Under the pieces are notes generated by a model. That model did no database searches. It worked only from the letters and a program-made list of their open reading frames with translations, and was not told where the DNA came from. Shown here piece by piece: positions 18,203 to 26,088 of a stretch of DNA of 64,000 nt. How positions within the stretch are numbered: position 1 is the stretch's first letter; every line of letters begins with the position of its first letter. The position numbers and the translations under genes are program-made. Source of the stretch: HB2-32-21 sp041603535 (GTDB lineage Bacteria > Pseudomonadota > Gammaproteobacteria > Pseudomonadales > Porticoccaceae); NCBI GenBank assembly GCA_041603535.1, contig JBFIEE010000008.1:1-64000 (forward strand). Direction: 5' to 3'.

Positions 18203-18652
18203 ATGCTGAATAAAAACAGAAAAACTACTTGGTATGGAAAATTGGAAACCGCTACGTCGAGTACGGAGGTTATTTACGATCCGACACTACCGGAAGCACC
18301 AAAAAACCGAATCTATCTTTACAATGTCGAGCGTGGGCAAGTTATCCCGTACGTCTGGGAGATTGTCAAGGACTTGCTGAGTGAGGCTGAAGGTGAAGAG
18401 CGGACCGGGATTAAAAGCCGGGCAGGCAAACGCTGGAAGACCGCCCGCAAGACCTTTATGCAGGGCCGTATTATGTTGCCAAGGCAACCGATGTCCCCGG
18501 TGGAAACTAAAGTGGCCAGGCAGTCAGATGATGAAGAAATTATCGATCTGGGTATTCGCTTTGCAGACGATGTGGACGATGTGGATGATGTGGATGATGT
18601 GGGTGATGTGGACGAAGTTGATGAGGAGGAAAGCTGCGAGGAAGATAGCTGA
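18203..18652 (+). CDS. Small protein with acidic repetitive C-terminal tail, last gene of ligase/GNAT operon
   Basis: Not recognised as a characterised family. 149 aa from the ATG at 18203; a TTG at 18185 would add six residues. The N-terminal half looks folded (RIYLYNVERGQVIPYVWEIV), the middle is basic (RAGKRWKTARKTF), and the last 35 residues are almost entirely Asp, Glu and Val, built from a DDV unit, ending in a Glu/Cys/Asp/Ser cluster. The gene lies 21 bp after the GNAT. E. coli RimK extends the acidic C-terminus of ribosomal protein S6, so this tail may be the substrate of the upstream ligase; that is inference. No signal peptide is seen. Confidence 0.7.
   Translation: MLNKNRKTTWYGKLETATSSTEVIYDPTLPEAPKNRIYLYNVERGQVIPYVWEIVKDLLSEAEGEERTGIKSRAGKRWKTARKTFMQGRIMLPRQPMSPVETKVARQSDDEEIIDLGIRFADDVDDVDDVDDVGDVDEVDEEESCEEDS
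18569..18622 (+). repeat. In-frame tandem repeat, 9-bp unit, 6 copies, encoding the acidic tail
   Basis: Units gatgtggac/gatgtggat/gatgtgggt, starting at 18569, encode Asp-Val-Asp triplets. Each gain or loss of a unit would change tail length by three residues without a frameshift. Confidence 0.9.
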
Positions 18653-18687
18653 GCGTGGCGAGGGTCAGCATCGACGGCCACGCAGCT
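18647..18687 (+). terminator. Hairpin at the end of the ptsP-to-acidic-protein operon
   Basis: AGCT-GA-GCGTGGC pairs with GCCACGC-AGCT across a 17-base loop, starting at the last sense codon of the acidic-tail gene. It would be a strong stem, but no T-tract follows, so it may stall or protect the transcript rather than terminate it. Confidence 0.4.
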
Positions 18688-18767
18688 GTGCTGTTACGCT
18701 GGACCTTGGTTAGCTGGACAATCACTGTACCCGTCCTGGACATGATTGCTCAGGGCCTGATTGGTTC

Positions 18768-18815
18768 AGTACGCGGTTAGTGTAGTACCAGGTTAATGTA
18801 GTACGCAGTTAGTTC
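18768..18815. repeat. Degenerate tandem repeat, 16-bp unit, 3 copies
   Basis: Units agtacgcggttagtgt, agtaccaggttaatgt and agtacgcagttagttc lie head to tail between the acidic-tail gene and the end of speB. Confidence 0.85.
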
Positions 18816-18830
18816 CGTGCCAGGTTGGAG

Positions 18831-19727
18831 TTATTCTGCGGATGTCGAACGTTGAATAATCCCCATCATTTTGTAAACCAGTAAAGCGGCGGAAAACTCG
18901 TAGGTGTGAAAGCCCTGGATAGGAGAAAATTCCATTAAGTCAAAACCGATGATATTACGCTGCTTTGCTACAGACTCGAATAACGACAGCGTTTGATACC
19001 AGCCTAGACCACCCGGCACCGGGGTGCCGGTCGAAGGGAATATTGAAGGGTCCATGCCATCAATATCCAATGTGAAAAATACTTTGTCAGGAAAATCATC
19101 AGGTAAGTTTATCTGCATATGATTTTTCGGAACTAATACGTCAGCGTCGAGATGATGTATTGCGTATAGCTTTCGTGTGGCGATTTCTTCTTTACAGATG
19201 GCCCGAATGCCCAGCTGAAATAGCGGTATGTCTTCGTCGACGATGCGTTTCATTACCGACGCATGACTGTAAGGGTTGCCCTCATATGCATCGCGTAGAT
19301 CTGCGTGGGCGTCGATTTGGACAACACCGAAATCACTAATCCCGGCGGCCAGCAAGCCTTTAATTACGCCGAAGGTCACGGTATGTTCCCCGCCCAGTGC
19401 AACAGGTATGCCGCCATGTTTAGCGATAGCTTGAGTCGCCAGGGTGATATTGGCTATGGTCTGATCGGCATCGCCACTGACGTCAACCGGAGGATGCGTG
19501 AAAATACCTTTTTCACAGGGTGAACTGGTGCCGTCCCAGGTTTCAAGTTGCCAGGAAGCGCCCAGAATGGCGGCCGGCCCACGCGCTGTTCCACTGCCGT
19601 AGGAAACGGATTTTTCGTAGGGTACCGGCAGAACATGAAAGAAGGCTTCGTCCGGCTCCGGTTGCTTGAGCTCCGAGCCAAGGAAGATGGGGTAACCAGG
19701 TGCGGCGAGCTGATCAAATTCACTCAT
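18831..19727 (-). CDS. speB: Agmatinase (ureohydrolase)
   Basis: Manganese ureohydrolase, 298 aa, that converts agmatine to putrescine and urea. Metal ligands are visible in LGGEHTVTFG, QIDAHADLRDAYEG and LDIDGMDPS; SHASVMKRI and TGTPVPGGLGWYQ are also family-typical. The ATG at 19727 (MSEFDQL) has a purine-rich site upstream; another ATG at 19742 adds five residues. It is the last gene of a leftward series speA, dehydrogenase, nspC, speB, and with speA forms the arginine-to-putrescine arm. Confidence 0.93.
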   Translation of the reverse strand: MSEFDQLAAPGYPIFLGSELKQPEPDEAFFHVLPVPYEKSVSYGSGTARGPAAILGASWQLETWDGTSSPCEKGIFTHPPVDVSGDADQTIANITLATQAIAKHGGIPVALGGEHTVTFGVIKGLLAAGISDFGVVQIDAHADLRDAYEGNPYSHASVMKRIVDEDIPLFQLGIRAICKEEIATRKLYAIHHLDADVLVPKNHMQINLPDDFPDKVFFTLDIDGMDPSIFPSTGTPVPGGLGWYQTLSLFESVAKQRNIIGFDLMEFSPIQGFHTYEFSAALLVYKMMGIIQRSTSAE

Positions 19728-19817
19728 AACCTCTGCTTCCATATGCCGTTAGGTCTAACGTTCATTAAGGTTGTCTGCATTTGAATTAATTTGGTCATTG
19801 CACAGTCTATGCGACTA

Positions 19818-21017
19818 TCAGGAAAGTCGGCTTTTGAAATCATGGTATGAAAATGTGCGGACAATTCTAAGTTCGTCGGTGGTTGAATTCCAGATGGCAA
19901 TTGAGGGTAAGCCAATCCCGTTAAACGTACTCGTTTTAACCATGGTGTAGTGGGCCATGTCGTCGAAAATCAGGCGTTGCCCAACCTGCAACGGATTATC
20001 AAAACTGTAATCACCCATCACGTCCCCTGCAAGGCAGGTCTGGCCACCAAGACGATAGGTGTGGGCTTTGGTGTCGGCTTCTCCGGCACCAAAAATGTTG
20101 GCGCGATAGGGCATTTCCAGTGTGTCGGGCATGTGGCATGTGGCGGATGTGTCGAGAATTGCCAGATCCATGCTGTTGCGGGTGATGTCGAGGACCTCGC
20201 TCACCAGTACGCCGGTATTAATGGCCGTTGCTTCGCCGGGCTCCAGGTAGACCTGGACGTCGTATTTCGTCTGGAAGCATTTTATGCATTCGATGAGGGC
20301 ATCAACTTCATAGTCCTCGCCGGTAATATGGTGGCCACCGCCAAAATTAACCCATTGCAATTGTGGTAAGAGTTTGTGGAAATGCCGCTCAATGACGGCG
20401 AGAGTCCTTTGCAGCGGCGCGAAATTCTGTTCGCAAAGGGTATGAAAATGCAAGCCGCTAATGCCGTTTAGTTGCGAGTTTTCAAGCGGCTGGTTTTTTG
20501 AAAGCAGGGCATTAAATTCGGTCAGTGGGATGCCCAGTCTGGAACCGGGTGCACAGGGATCGTAAATCGCTGCGGCGCCTTCGGAATGGAGCGGGTTGAT
20601 TCGCAGGCCAAACTGAAGTTCTGGACGCGTTTGCCTGGCCATTTTTAGAAGTGGTTGGTAACGCTCCCATTGGCTGAAGGAGTTAAATACCACATGATGG
20701 GAAATCTTGAGGATTTCCCTGAGATCTGCTTCGGTGTATGCCGCTGAGTAAGTGTGAACCTCGCCGCCGAATTCTTCGTGGCCTAGTCGGGCTTCAAACA
20801 GGCCGCTGGCGCAGGTACCGGTGAGGTATTGACTGATCAGCGGTGCGAGGCTAAACATCGAAAACGCTTTTAGCGCGAGTAGAACCTTTCCACCGGATTC
20901 GGTTTGTACGCGACTGAGGATTCTGAGATTCCGTTCAACCGCCACTTCATCCACCACGAAACAGGGCGAGGGTACGCGCGCTGCGTTGAAGTTGAGGAAG
21001 GTTTGACTTTTAATCAT
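19818..21017 (-). CDS. nspC: Carboxynorspermidine/carboxyspermidine decarboxylase
   Basis: PLP-dependent alanine-racemase-fold decarboxylase, 399 aa. It removes the carboxyl group from carboxyspermidine or carboxynorspermidine. The PLP Lys is in LLALKAFSMF; CASGLFEARLGHEEFGGEVH and GLHFHTLCEQ are typical of the family, and the conserved Cys/Met region CHMPDTLEMPYR is present. The frame extends upstream to 21101, but the ATG at 21017 fits the family start (PSPCFVVDE near residue 19). It lies 44 bp after the dehydrogenase. As agmatine-derived putrescine is available, spermidine is the likely product; norspermidine would need diaminopropane. Confidence 0.93.
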   Translation of the reverse strand: MIKSQTFLNFNAARVPSPCFVVDEVAVERNLRILSRVQTESGGKVLLALKAFSMFSLAPLISQYLTGTCASGLFEARLGHEEFGGEVHTYSAAYTEADLREILKISHHVVFNSFSQWERYQPLLKMARQTRPELQFGLRINPLHSEGAAAIYDPCAPGSRLGIPLTEFNALLSKNQPLENSQLNGISGLHFHTLCEQNFAPLQRTLAVIERHFHKLLPQLQWVNFGGGHHITGEDYEVDALIECIKCFQTKYDVQVYLEPGEATAINTGVLVSEVLDITRNSMDLAILDTSATCHMPDTLEMPYRANIFGAGEADTKAHTYRLGGQTCLAGDVMGDYSFDNPLQVGQRLIFDDMAHYTMVKTSTFNGIGLPSIAIWNSTTDELRIVRTFSYHDFKSRLS

Positions 21018-21061
21018 GCAGTTATGCCAATCTGGTATTCTACCTAATAAACTCATGGCAC

Positions 21062-22258
21062 CTAAACAAGCGAGTAACCTGGCTCTTCTATGACCGTCCA
21101 CGGTAAGCCGTATTTATTCATATCGGCCATAAATGGGTCAGGGTCAAGCTGTTCCATATTCCAGACGCCTGGCTTCATCCAGGTTTTCTCCAGCATCATT
21201 TTAGCCCCGATCATGGCGGGTACGCCGGTGGTATAGGAAATTGCCTGCGATTGTACTTCTCTGTAGCAAGCCTGATGGTCGCAGATATTATAAAGAAAAA
21301 CGGTTTTTTCCCGCCCATCCTTAACGCCGCGAACCACGCAACCGATACAGGTTCTTCCCTGGGTGCGTGGTCCAAGTGTTGATGGATCCGGCAGCAGTGC
21401 TTTTAGAAACTGGATAGGAACAATTTGTTGGCCCTGATAATCTATGGGATGGATGCCGGTCATGCCCACGTTACCCAATACTTCCAGATGCTTGAGATAA
21501 TTGTCGGAAAAACTCATCCAGAACTGCGCCTTTTTTAAGCCTGGAAAATTTTTGCTTAGAGATTCCAGTTCTTCATGATACAGCCTGTATATATCGAAAG
21601 AACCCACGTCTTCAGGGCAGGTAAAGCGCTGTTTGAGCGACATGGCTGGGGTGGTCACGAATTCACCATTTTCCCAGTGTCGGCATTCTGCCGTCACTTC
21701 GCGGATATTAATTTCCGGATTAAAATTAGTGGCAAAGGCGTAGCCATGGTTACCGCCGTTGACATCGATAATATCGAGGTAGTGGATCTCGTCAAAATAA
21801 TGTTTGGCGATATACGCGGTGAACACATTTGTGGCACCAGGATCAAAGCCGGAGCCCAGTAGGGCCATTAGACCAGCCTTCTTAAACTTTTCCTGGTAGG
21901 CCCATTGCCATTTGTATTCAAATTTCGCGGTGTCCTGCGGCTCGTAATTAGCAGTATCCAGATAATGCACCCCCGCTTCCAGACAGGCATCCATGATAGT
22001 CAAATCCTGGTAGGGCAACGCAACGTTGATCACTAAATCAGGCTTTTCTTTATTAAAGAGGGATACCAGTTCCGGAACATTATCGGCATCAACTTGTGCC
22101 GTGCGTATTGGACGCTTCAGCTGGCTGGCGATAGCCTTGCATTTGCTTTCAGTGCGGCTGGCCAGAACAATTTCATTGAAGATCTGGGGTAGTTGCGCAC
22201 ATTTGTGGGCGACGACACCACCAACGCCACCAGCACCGATGATTATTACTTTTGACAT
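21062..22258 (-). CDS. Carboxynorspermidine/carboxyspermidine dehydrogenase (saccharopine dehydrogenase family)
   Basis: NADPH-dependent enzyme, 398 aa, that condenses a diamine with aspartate semialdehyde and reduces the Schiff base. The Rossmann motif begins the protein (KVIIIGAGGVGGVVAHKCAQ); the saccharopine-dehydrogenase core follows, with ALLGSGFDPGATNVFTAYI and DVNGGNHGYAFATNFNPEI. The ATG at 22258 has GGGAG 7 bases upstream, which decides it against longer versions. It lies directly upstream of nspC, its pathway partner. Confidence is high for the family and moderate for putrescine as the main diamine. Confidence 0.93.
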   Translation of the reverse strand: MSKVIIIGAGGVGGVVAHKCAQLPQIFNEIVLASRTESKCKAIASQLKRPIRTAQVDADNVPELVSLFNKEKPDLVINVALPYQDLTIMDACLEAGVHYLDTANYEPQDTAKFEYKWQWAYQEKFKKAGLMALLGSGFDPGATNVFTAYIAKHYFDEIHYLDIIDVNGGNHGYAFATNFNPEINIREVTAECRHWENGEFVTTPAMSLKQRFTCPEDVGSFDIYRLYHEELESLSKNFPGLKKAQFWMSFSDNYLKHLEVLGNVGMTGIHPIDYQGQQIVPIQFLKALLPDPSTLGPRTQGRTCIGCVVRGVKDGREKTVFLYNICDHQACYREVQSQAISYTTGVPAMIGAKMMLEKTWMKPGVWNMEQLDPDPFMADMNKYGLPWTVIEEPGYSLV

Positions 22259-22369
22259 AATATACTCCCGGGTATTGGTTATCAGGGATAAAGGTAACAG
22301 CCAGTTGCCAGCTGGTTTCTGGAAGCGGAAATATTGTTCCAAAAGGCTATGGTCAATAGATCCGAGCGC

Positions 22370-24319
22370 TTAACGTTCAAAATAGGTGTAACCCTGCATG
22401 CTTTCCCTGAATGCGGTCAACATGGTCTGGCGCATCGCTACTGATATTTTGCCCTGACGGACAGCTTCCTCGGCGATGCGGCGAAACTGTTCCAGCATTA
22501 TTTTCGGGTCGTACTCAACGTAACTTAGAACATCAGCGATGCTGTCGCCATGGAATTCGCGGACAAATTCAAAACCGCCATCCTCGGTGATACGCACGCT
22601 GACCACGTTGGTGTCACCAAATAAATTATGTAAATCCCCTAATGTTTCCTGATACGCGCCCACCAGAAAGACACCGACGAGGTAGTCTTCCCCTTCTTTG
22701 AGCGAGTGCAGCGGCAAGGTTTTTCGCAGGCCGTCAGGTGAAGAAAAGTTATCAATTTTTCCGTCACAATCGCAAGTCAGATCAGCAATAATGGCCTCTC
22801 GTGTCGGTCGTTCGTCGAGACGGTGTATGGGCATAATGGGAAATATCTGGTCTATCGCCCAAATGTCTGGCAGTGATTGAAAAAGGCTAAAATTGCCGTA
22901 GTAAATATCAGAAAGCAACTCCGGCAAATTCTCCATCTCCGGAGGGATACGCTCAACTTCGCTGAGCAAACTAGCAATACGCTCCAGTGCCGCCAGCGTT
23001 ATGTTTTCGGCCAGCGCGCGGTCGCGCAAAGTTGCCTGGCCGTGGCGAAATAACTCCCTTATTTCGTCTCGATAGTACAGCGCGTCGTTATAACACTCCT
23101 GAAAGGTCTTCGATGTGATCAGCGTTGGCACCGCAAACAGATTTTCTAACAACTCGTGACAATCGTCTGGGAGCGTCGTTGGAAGTGGGGTAGGTTGATG
23201 GTCGCGGACATCCAGAATGTTGAATATCAGCACGGATGAATAGGCGATAGTGGCGCGGCCGGACTCCGTGATGATGACGGGGTGAGCAATATCCAGCGGG
23301 TCGAGACTTTCGCGAATTGTTTCGACGATATTAGTGCAGTATTCCTGCAACTTGTAGTTCATGCTGTGCGTGCTGTTGGTGCGGGCACCCTCGTAATCAA
23401 CTGCGAGGCCGCCGCCCAGGTCGAGATAGCCCATCGGTGCGCCTTCGCTAATCAGGCCGCTATAAAATCGGCAAGCTTCGAGTACCCCGCCCCGGATGTT
23501 GCGGATATTGGGGATTTGCGATCCTAGATGGCAGTGCAGTAGCTGCAGGCAATGCAACATATTGGCCTGTTTGAGCACATCGACTACGTCAAGCAGGGCA
23601 TTGGTAGAAAGACCAAAAATTGAGCGATCCCCGCTGTCTTCGTTCCAGTGCCCGTCAACGATCACAGAGGGTTTAATACGAACGCCAAGCAAGGGCTCAA
23701 TGCCGAGCGCGCGGCTACGCTCAAGGATAGTGGGCAATTCTGCTGGCGTTTCAAGGACAAAGAAACAGGGAATACCTATTTGCCTGGCGTACAGGCCGAG
23801 TTCGACAAATTCGGAGTCTTTAAATCCGTTACAGATAATCAGGCTGTCGTGATCCTGCAACTGTGACAGGGCGACAATCAATTCCGCCTTGCTGCCTGCC
23901 TCAAAACCGTGATGGTAATGGCGACCAAAATCGGCTATTTCTTCAATGACGTGGCATTGTTGATTGACCTTAATCGGGAAAACGCCGCGGTAGTGATTGT
24001 TGTATCCGTCCTGCTCAATAGCACTTGCAAAAGCCTCATTGAGCGTTTTTATGCGGTGGTCCAACAGGTTTTCAATGCGCAACACCGTGGGCATTTCCAG
24101 GCCCCGGGCTTTCATGCCAGCAATAATATCCATCAGTGGCACGGCAACGGTTTTGTCCCCAAAGCTGGCGTGAACCACCGTCTCACCCTGCTCTGAAATA
24201 CTAAAGTATCCGCCGCTCCAGTCGTGGATTCCATAGAGCTCGATACTTTGCGCGGACGACCAGTCGTTAGTTGAGGCTATGTTTTTGGTTGCGATCTGTG
24301 TGGTCAAGTGCTCGTCCAT
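22370..24319 (-). CDS. speA: Biosynthetic arginine decarboxylase
   Basis: PLP-dependent decarboxylase, 649 aa, that converts arginine to agmatine. The PLP-binding Lys is in GVFPIKVNQQ; GSKAELIVALS, CHLGSQIPNIRNI and YLDLGGGLAVDYEG are typical, and the C-terminal active-site Cys lies in TCDCDGKID (usually TCDSDGKI). Length matches E. coli SpeA (about 658 aa). It is the first gene of the polyamine series, 111 bp upstream of the dehydrogenase gene, and 410 bp of gene-free sequence lie upstream of it. Confidence 0.96.
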   Translation of the reverse strand: MDEHLTTQIATKNIASTNDWSSAQSIELYGIHDWSGGYFSISEQGETVVHASFGDKTVAVPLMDIIAGMKARGLEMPTVLRIENLLDHRIKTLNEAFASAIEQDGYNNHYRGVFPIKVNQQCHVIEEIADFGRHYHHGFEAGSKAELIVALSQLQDHDSLIICNGFKDSEFVELGLYARQIGIPCFFVLETPAELPTILERSRALGIEPLLGVRIKPSVIVDGHWNEDSGDRSIFGLSTNALLDVVDVLKQANMLHCLQLLHCHLGSQIPNIRNIRGGVLEACRFYSGLISEGAPMGYLDLGGGLAVDYEGARTNSTHSMNYKLQEYCTNIVETIRESLDPLDIAHPVIITESGRATIAYSSVLIFNILDVRDHQPTPLPTTLPDDCHELLENLFAVPTLITSKTFQECYNDALYYRDEIRELFRHGQATLRDRALAENITLAALERIASLLSEVERIPPEMENLPELLSDIYYGNFSLFQSLPDIWAIDQIFPIMPIHRLDERPTREAIIADLTCDCDGKIDNFSSPDGLRKTLPLHSLKEGEDYLVGVFLVGAYQETLGDLHNLFGDTNVVSVRITEDGGFEFVREFHGDSIADVLSYVEYDPKIMLEQFRRIAEEAVRQGKISVAMRQTMLTAFRESMQGYTYFER

Positions 24320-24729
24320 TCTCTAACCTCGTTACTGGACAGACGATGAATTGTCGCTGTTTTGCGGCGTCTGCTGCTTGCCTCTCCTGTCGATCAAGGT
24401 ATGGGGCAGATTGGCGACACTTTGGGCGCTGGTTGCACGACGTGCTGATAAATAGACTGGCTGCGTCTTGCTGGAAGAGAGTGAGAATATCTGGCGAAGC
24501 CGTACACGGCCGTTGCGCGTAAGCGCATGACACCGGGTTGATATCTGTGGGTAAGAAGGCGTTGCCCTCATCAAGCACTCCTCACTGCTGAGCTTTAATC
24601 TGCTGAGCAATATAAAAGGTTGTTAGCAAATTACGTTGCTTTCACGCCTTCATGCTGTGAGTGGCAGAAAACGCTTGGGCTAGGTGTACATATAACTACA
24701 GGTAGAGCTTGAAATTCATATTTGTAAAG
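24320..24729. other. Gene-free leader region upstream of speA
   Basis: No convincing gene; short open frames here have no family features. The region must hold the speA promoter. I see no clear promoter, riboswitch or terminator. Confidence 0.4.
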
Positions 24730-24816
24730 TGGTACCAGAGGCCGGACTCGAACCGGCACGCTTTTAAGGGCGCGGGATTTTGAATCCCGTGTGTCTACCA
24801 ATTTCACCACTCTGGC
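24730..24816 (-). tRNA. tRNA-Leu(CAA)
   Basis: An 87-nt class II tRNA on the minus strand with encoded CCA. The anticodon stem CGGGA/TCCCG encloses TTCAAAA, giving anticodon CAA. The long variable arm (CGC/GCG stem) and the D-arm GTGAAATTGGTAGACAC are leucine-typical; the T-arm is GCCGG-TTCGAGT-CCGGC. The acceptor stem GCCAGAG/CTCTGGT has a G1-U72 wobble instead of the usual G-C pair. Confidence 0.96.
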
Positions 24817-24827
24817 GCAGGCCGAGG

Positions 24828-24855
24828 ATTATAACAGTGGCTGATGAGTGGTCAA
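24828..24855 (-). promoter_or_regulatory. Sigma-70 promoter for tRNA-Leu
   Basis: On the minus strand, TTGACC (24855-24850) and TATAAT (24833-24828) are separated by 16 bases. The -10 box ends 11 bases before the mature tRNA 5' end, leaving a leader of only a few bases. Confidence 0.8.
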
Positions 24856-24904
24856 TGTGCTGGCCTAATTTGTTTGTTGCTATCGCCAGTCTGGATCTAT
24901 TTAT

Positions 24905-24944
24905 CCAGAGGATAAAGGCAGTACCCAGAGGATAAAGGCGGTAC
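24905..24944. repeat. Tandem duplication, 20-bp unit, 2 copies
   Basis: ccagaggataaaggcagtac is followed directly by the same 20-mer with one base changed, in the gap between tRNA-Leu and queA. Confidence 0.9.
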
Positions 24945-25035
24945 GGGACTGGCGCGCACGAGGATTTAATTTGGTGATCTCGATGTTTTCCGCTAGGCTG
25001 GCGCGATTTTCGCGTGAGCCAACACCGTAGCCGTT

Positions 25036-26088
25036 ATGCGCCTTGACCAATTCCATTACGAGTTACCGAAAGACCTGATCGCTAACCAGCCGATGAGCCG
25101 GCGCACGGATAGCCGTTTGCTGGTGCTGGATGGAAGTACGGGCACGATCGAGCATACGCAGTTTGCGCACATTCTGGGTCTCATAGAGCCTGGCGATCTG
25201 TTGGTTATGAACGACACGCGGGTGATTCCAGCCCGCTTATACGGGGTCAAGGCCACCGGCGGCAAGGTGGAGATTCTCGTTGAACGACTACTGGACGAGC
25301 GGCGATTGCTGGCCCATGTGCGCGCCAGTAAATCACCCGGGCCGGGCAGTGAACTTACCATCGAGGGCGGGTATCAGGTACGGGTGACTGCTCGGGATGC
25401 CGACTTATATGTGCTTGAGTTCAATGGTAATGACACAGTCATAGATATTCTTGATGCTGTGGGGCATATGCCTTTGCCGCCGTACATTGATCGCGCCGAC
25501 ACGGCGCACGATCGGGAGCGTTATCAAACTGTTTACGCGCGCGTACCGGGCGCCGTGGCGGCGCCGACTGCGGGTTTGCATTTCGACGAAGACATGTTAG
25601 GTCGGTTGCGGGCAAAAGGCGTCAATGTTGCTTTTGTGACCTTACATGTTGGTGCCGGGACGTTTCAGCCGGTGCGCGCGGAGCATATTGAGCAGCACCA
25701 TATGCACAGTGAGGTAGTTGATATAAACCAGGCACTTTGTGATCAGGTTGAGGCTACCCGCGCGGCGGGCAAGCGGGTCATCGCCGTGGGTACCACCAGT
25801 GTACGCTGTCTTGAAACTGCCGGGCGTGGAGGCGTGATGAAACCGTTGCGAGGCGAGACGGACATTTTCATCTACCCTGGCTACAAATTTAGCATAGTTG
25901 ATGCGCTGATCACTAACTTTCACCTGTCTGAATCAACGTTGCTGATGCTGGTTTGTGCGTTTGCAGGCTACCGACGTGTCCTGGAGAGTTACCATCAGGC
26001 TGTCGCTCAGGGTTACCGATTTTTTAGTTATGGCGATGCCATGTTTGTCACCCGCAACCCACATGCCGTCGAGGATATGCCCGGATGA
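25036..26088 (+). CDS. queA: S-adenosylmethionine:tRNA ribosyltransferase-isomerase
   Basis: Queuosine biosynthesis enzyme, 350 aa, that transfers the ribosyl unit of SAM to preQ1 in tRNA position 34 to make epoxyqueuosine. Typical features are YELPKDLIANQP at the start, LLVMNDTRVIPARLYG, PLPPYIDR, GAVAAPTAGLHF, HVGAGTFQPVR and NFHLSESTLLMLVCAFAG. Length matches E. coli QueA (356 aa). The stop overlaps the tgt start (ATGA). Confidence 0.97.
   Translation: MRLDQFHYELPKDLIANQPMSRRTDSRLLVLDGSTGTIEHTQFAHILGLIEPGDLLVMNDTRVIPARLYGVKATGGKVEILVERLLDERRLLAHVRASKSPGPGSELTIEGGYQVRVTARDADLYVLEFNGNDTVIDILDAVGHMPLPPYIDRADTAHDRERYQTVYARVPGAVAAPTAGLHFDEDMLGRLRAKGVNVAFVTLHVGAGTFQPVRAEHIEQHHMHSEVVDINQALCDQVEATRAAGKRVIAVGTTSVRCLETAGRGGVMKPLRGETDIFIYPGYKFSIVDALITNFHLSESTLLMLVCAFAGYRRVLESYHQAVAQGYRFFSYGDAMFVTRNPHAVEDMPG

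Noticed and set aside
18319..18743. Long minus-strand frames opposite the acidic-tail gene, rich in Ser or His
   Set aside because: They are the antisense reading of the 9-bp repeat.
24267..24610. Several overlapping open frames upstream of speA
   Set aside because: They overlap on both strands, have no ribosome sites or motifs and look like chance frames.
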